Part shown: one piece after another, positions 22,372-24,989 of the stretch
How positions within the stretch are numbered: the stretch's first letter is position 1
Layout: each line of letters opens with the position of its first letter
NCBI GenBank assembly: GCA_018365455.1
Contig: JAGZJZ010000082.1
Span: 1 to 24,989 of the forward strand
Direction: 5' to 3'
DNA length: 24,989 nucleotides
Source: Clostridiales bacterium
Lineage (GTDB): Bacteria; Bacillota; Clostridia; Lachnospirales; Lachnospiraceae
Notes under the pieces: generated by a model
Database searches by the model: none
What the model was told of the DNA's origin: nothing
What the model saw: the letters and a program-made list of their open reading frames with translations, nothing else
Program-made: the position numbers and the translations under genes

Positions 22372-24048
22372 TTAATTCTCCTTACGTGCTTCCGCTTTTA
22401 TGGTCTTCAGGCGCTTCATCACATCATTTGCCCCCCGTCCAAAGTAATCGTGTAACGTCTTGAACTCTGCGTAAAGTTTCTTATATGCCTCTACATTTTC
22501 CGGAATTGGCTTATAGGTCTTCTCTTCCACTTTTCCCATTACCTTTGCAGCGTCAAAGATAGAATCATATCCGCCGTTTGCAGAACCTGCTGCCACCGCA
22601 CCGAACATAGCTGCTCCAAGTGCTGGGGACTGGTCGGATGCGCCGATAAAGATTTCTTTTCCGGTTACATCTGCATAGATCTGCATCATCATGGGGTTTT
22701 TCTTGGAAATACCGCCGCATGCATACAGTTCATCTACCGGGACGCCGGACTCTTCAAAGGTTGTAATAATCATATTTTTTCCATAAGCAGTTGCTTCGAT
22801 TAATGCACGATACATTTCTTCCGGTTTTGTTGTCAGGGTCATTCCCATCATTAAGCCGGTCAGATCCACATCTACGAGGCAGGAACGGTTTCCATTCCAC
22901 CAGTCAAGTGCAAGGAGCCCGCTTTCACCGATTTTTAATTTGCTGGCTTTTTCCGTGAGCAGCTGATGGATTCCCATCCCCTTTGCTTCCGCTTCATCGT
23001 AATAAGCTTTCGGCACACAGTTTTTCACAAACCATTCAAAGTGATCGCCCACACAGGACTGTCCCGCTTCATAGCCATAGAATCCCGGCAGAACACCGTC
23101 TTCTACTACTCCGCACATTCCAGGAACCACTTTTTCCACTTCACTAACCATAATATCACAGGTAGAAGTACCAATGATCATCAGCATTTTATTTGGCTCC
23201 GTGATGCCAACTGCGGGTACTGCAACATGTGCATCTACATTGCCCACTGCAACTGCCGTTCCGGCTTTTAACCCAACCTTGCCTGCCATTTCTTCCGTTA
23301 ATTCTCCGGCTTTTGCACCCTGAGGATAAATATCTGTACTGAGTTTATCTTCCACCAGATTCTCAATTCTTGGATCCAGTGCTTTATAAAATTCCTTATC
23401 CGGATAACCTTTTTGTTTATGCCACAGCGCTTTATATCCTGCTGTACAGCTGTTTCTTGCTTCTTTTCCGGTTAACTGCATGGTTACCCAGTCAGCTGCC
23501 TCCATAATTCTGGCTGCTTTATCATAGATATATGGAGCTTCATCCAGAATCTGCATCACCTTTGGTACTAACCATTCAGAAGAAATCTTACCGCCGTATC
23601 TTGCAAGGAAATCTTCTCCTCTTTCTTCTGCAATCTGGTTTAATTTATTAGCCTGACCCTGTGCCGCATGATGTTTCCATAACTTCAGCCATGCATGAGG
23701 TTCTTTTTTCAGATCTTCATGGAAACAAAGAGGTGTACCATTTTCATCAACAGGCAGAATGGTACATGCCGTAAAGTCAATAGACATACCGATCACATCA
23801 GCCGGATTTACTCCGGATTCTTTCAAAACAGAGGGGATGGTAATTTCCAGTACTTCCAGATAATCAGCCGGATGCTGCAGTGCCCAGTCAGGACCAAGTT
23901 TTGTTCCGTCGGGAAGAAATTCATCCATAACACCATGGGTATATTCTTTTACAGCCTGTGCCAGAATTTCCCCATTTGTGACGTCAACCAATACTGCACG
24001 TCCTGATTGTGTTCCATAATCCACACCAATTGAATATTTTTTCTCCAT
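22372..24048 (-). CDS. araB: ribulokinase
   Basis: Phosphorylates L-ribulose with ATP. The 558-residue FGGY-family protein has the N-terminal phosphate loop SIGVDYGTQSGRAV, IDFTACTILPVDENGTPL, the mid-domain NVDAHVAVPAVG, and the second FGGY signature LYACGGISKKNPMMMQIYAD. Size fits bacterial AraB (about 560). The start is uncertain: the ATG at 24048 begins the conserved MEKKYSIGVDYG and has AAGGAG eleven bases upstream, a little long; an ATG at 24057 is only two bases from that site. Followed one base later by araD. A 119-base gap with a hairpin element separates it from araA. Confidence 0.95.
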   Translation of the reverse strand: MEKKYSIGVDYGTQSGRAVLVDVTNGEILAQAVKEYTHGVMDEFLPDGTKLGPDWALQHPADYLEVLEITIPSVLKESGVNPADVIGMSIDFTACTILPVDENGTPLCFHEDLKKEPHAWLKLWKHHAAQGQANKLNQIAEERGEDFLARYGGKISSEWLVPKVMQILDEAPYIYDKAARIMEAADWVTMQLTGKEARNSCTAGYKALWHKQKGYPDKEFYKALDPRIENLVEDKLSTDIYPQGAKAGELTEEMAGKVGLKAGTAVAVGNVDAHVAVPAVGITEPNKMLMIIGTSTCDIMVSEVEKVVPGMCGVVEDGVLPGFYGYEAGQSCVGDHFEWFVKNCVPKAYYDEAEAKGMGIHQLLTEKASKLKIGESGLLALDWWNGNRSCLVDVDLTGLMMGMTLTTKPEEMYRALIEATAYGKNMIITTFEESGVPVDELYACGGISKKNPMMMQIYADVTGKEIFIGASDQSPALGAAMFGAVAAGSANGGYDSIFDAAKVMGKVEEKTYKPIPENVEAYKKLYAEFKTLHDYFGRGANDVMKRLKTIKAEARKEN

Positions 24049-24140
24049 TGTCCACATTTCTCCTTTAACTTTATCATTATTATACACATCGCATATTACA
24101 GGCCTTACCTATAATACCGCCATGATTTTCGTTTAACCCC

Positions 24141-24168
24141 GAGCGTATTTAAAAATTGCTTTCCGCTC
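24141..24168. repeat. GGAGCGTG-family hairpin element, copy 4, touching the araA stop codon
   Basis: GAGCG and CGCTC arms enclose the AT-rich core TATTTAAAAATTGCTTTC, close to the core of the other copies. Its edge is at the araA stop codon (24168-24170). In the ara mRNA it forms a hairpin between araA and araB. Confidence 0.65.
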
Positions 24169-24989
24169 TATCTGTAAAAAACCTCTCCTAAACGTAAATC
24201 GCTTCTGAAGTTTCGGATTTTCGTATCCTTGTCAATATAAACTGCCTCAATACCCATTGCTGCTGCCCAGTCGCCCATCTGCTCTGCATCCAGGTCATAG
24301 GAAAATGCTGTATGATGTGCTCCGCCTGCATAGATCCATGCTTCTGCCCCGGTTGCCAGATTTGGTTCCGGTGTCCAGAATGCAGTTGCTACCGGAAGTT
24401 TCGGCATTGGTTTTTCTACTTTCTTGCAGTTTACATCATTGATAATGAGGCGGAAACGGTTCCCCAGATCTACCAGTGAAGTTGCCACTCCTTTTCCTTC
24501 CTTAGAAGTAAATACAAGACGTGCAGGATCTTCTCTGTCACCCATGGACAGCGGATTCACTTTTATACCGATCGGACCCTCTGCAATTGTGGGGCAAACT
24601 TCCAGCATATGTGCCTGTAAGATTCCTTCTTTGCCAGGTACCAGATTGTAGGTATAATCCTCCAAGAAAGAAGTACCCTTCGCATCTTTCACACCCTCTG
24701 CCATAATCTTCATAAGACGTACCATTGCAGCTGTTTTCCAATCACCTTCCCCACCGAATCCGTAGCCTTTTTCCATCAGTCTCTGGATTGCAAGTCCCGG
24801 AAGCTGCTGTAAAGAGCCCAGATCACCAAAGTGCGTTACGATTGCCTGATAGTTTTTCTCCTCCAGGAAACGTTCAAATCCGATTTCAATACCTGCCTGA
24901 ACAGCAACGTGTCTGCGGAATTCCAAGGGGTCTCTGCCCTCTAAAATCATTTCATATTTATCATAATACTCTTCTACTAATACGTCAAT
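24168..24989 (-). CDS. araA: L-arabinose isomerase, C-terminal part (cut by window edge)
   Basis: Isomerises L-arabinose to L-ribulose using a divalent metal. The 273 residues present are the C-terminal half of a protein of about 500; the frame stays open to the last base of the window, so the true start lies beyond it. Catalytic and metal residues seen: Glu in YGFGGEGDWKTA, Glu in SFLEDYTYN, His in QAHMLEVCPT and His in YAGGAHHTAFS. It is the first of araA-araB-araD as seen here; whether more genes precede it is unknown. Confidence 0.95.
   Translation of the reverse strand: MDVLVEEYYDKYEMILEGRDPLEFRRHVAVQAGIEIGFERFLEEKNYQAIVTHFGDLGSLQQLPGLAIQRLMEKGYGFGGEGDWKTAAMVRLMKIMAEGVKDAKGTSFLEDYTYNLVPGKEGILQAHMLEVCPTIAEGPIGIKVNPLSMGDREDPARLVFTSKEGKGVATSLVDLGNRFRLIINDVNCKKVEKPMPKLPVATAFWTPEPNLATGAEAWIYAGGAHHTAFSYDLDAEQMGDWAAAMGIEAVYIDKDTKIRNFRSDLRLGEVFYR

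Overview
The window looks like a chromosomal segment from a low-GC, Gram-positive, anaerobic gut-type clostridium, most likely a Lachnospiraceae member. This is an inference from gene content: DUF5685 next to a J-domain protein, a DarA/PstA-type PII-like protein, RsgI-like anti-sigma and zf-HC2 anti-sigma genes, TRAP and ara operons, and strong AGGAGG-type ribosome binding sites. Almost everything is read from the minus strand. The exceptions are an AraC regulator and a broken sensor kinase.

Layout from right to left, the direction of transcription. 24.99-21.68 kb is the L-arabinose operon araA (cut by the window edge), araB and araD. 21.30-18.86 kb is an ECF sigma factor, an RsgI-like transmembrane anti-sigma factor with an Asp-rich repeat tail, and a secreted BIG2/coiled-coil protein that also ends in an acidic tail. 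18.70-17.69 kb (plus strand) is a sensor histidine kinase that lost its phospho-acceptor domain by an internal deletion. 17.25-15.97 kb is a second ECF sigma factor with a zf-HC2 membrane anti-sigma factor.

15.87-9.42 kb is a sugar-acid/pectin-oligomer region: a TIM-barrel sugar isomerase/epimerase, a three-gene TRAP transporter (dctP, dctQ, dctM), a convergent AraC regulator and a GH105 unsaturated glycuronyl hydrolase. A pair of 21-bp direct repeats brackets the TRAP promoter. 8.99-7.34 kb is dapA, an unrecognised 113-residue protein, and the c-di-AMP receptor-like darA, tightly packed.

7.17-3.96 kb is an ArsR-type regulator with a long N-terminal sensor region, then a single-gene ABC exporter whose upstream region is rich in operator-like repeats. 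3.73-2.66 kb is a lipoprotein with a GerMN-like domain and a Pro/Gly/Glu/Gln repeat tail. 2.64-2.26 kb is a frameshifted remnant of an ABC sugar-binding protein. 2.11-0.13 kb is an overlapping three-gene unit: DUF5685, a J-domain protein with a cysteine-rich tail, and a multi-pass membrane protein.

The least explained parts are the DUF5685/J-protein/membrane unit (DUF5685 carries two Asp-rich helices reminiscent of isoprenoid synthases), the dapA-unknown-darA operon, and a family of short GGAGCGTG...CACGCTCC hairpin elements scattered between genes. No rRNA, tRNA, CRISPR array, insertion sequence or phage gene was recognised.
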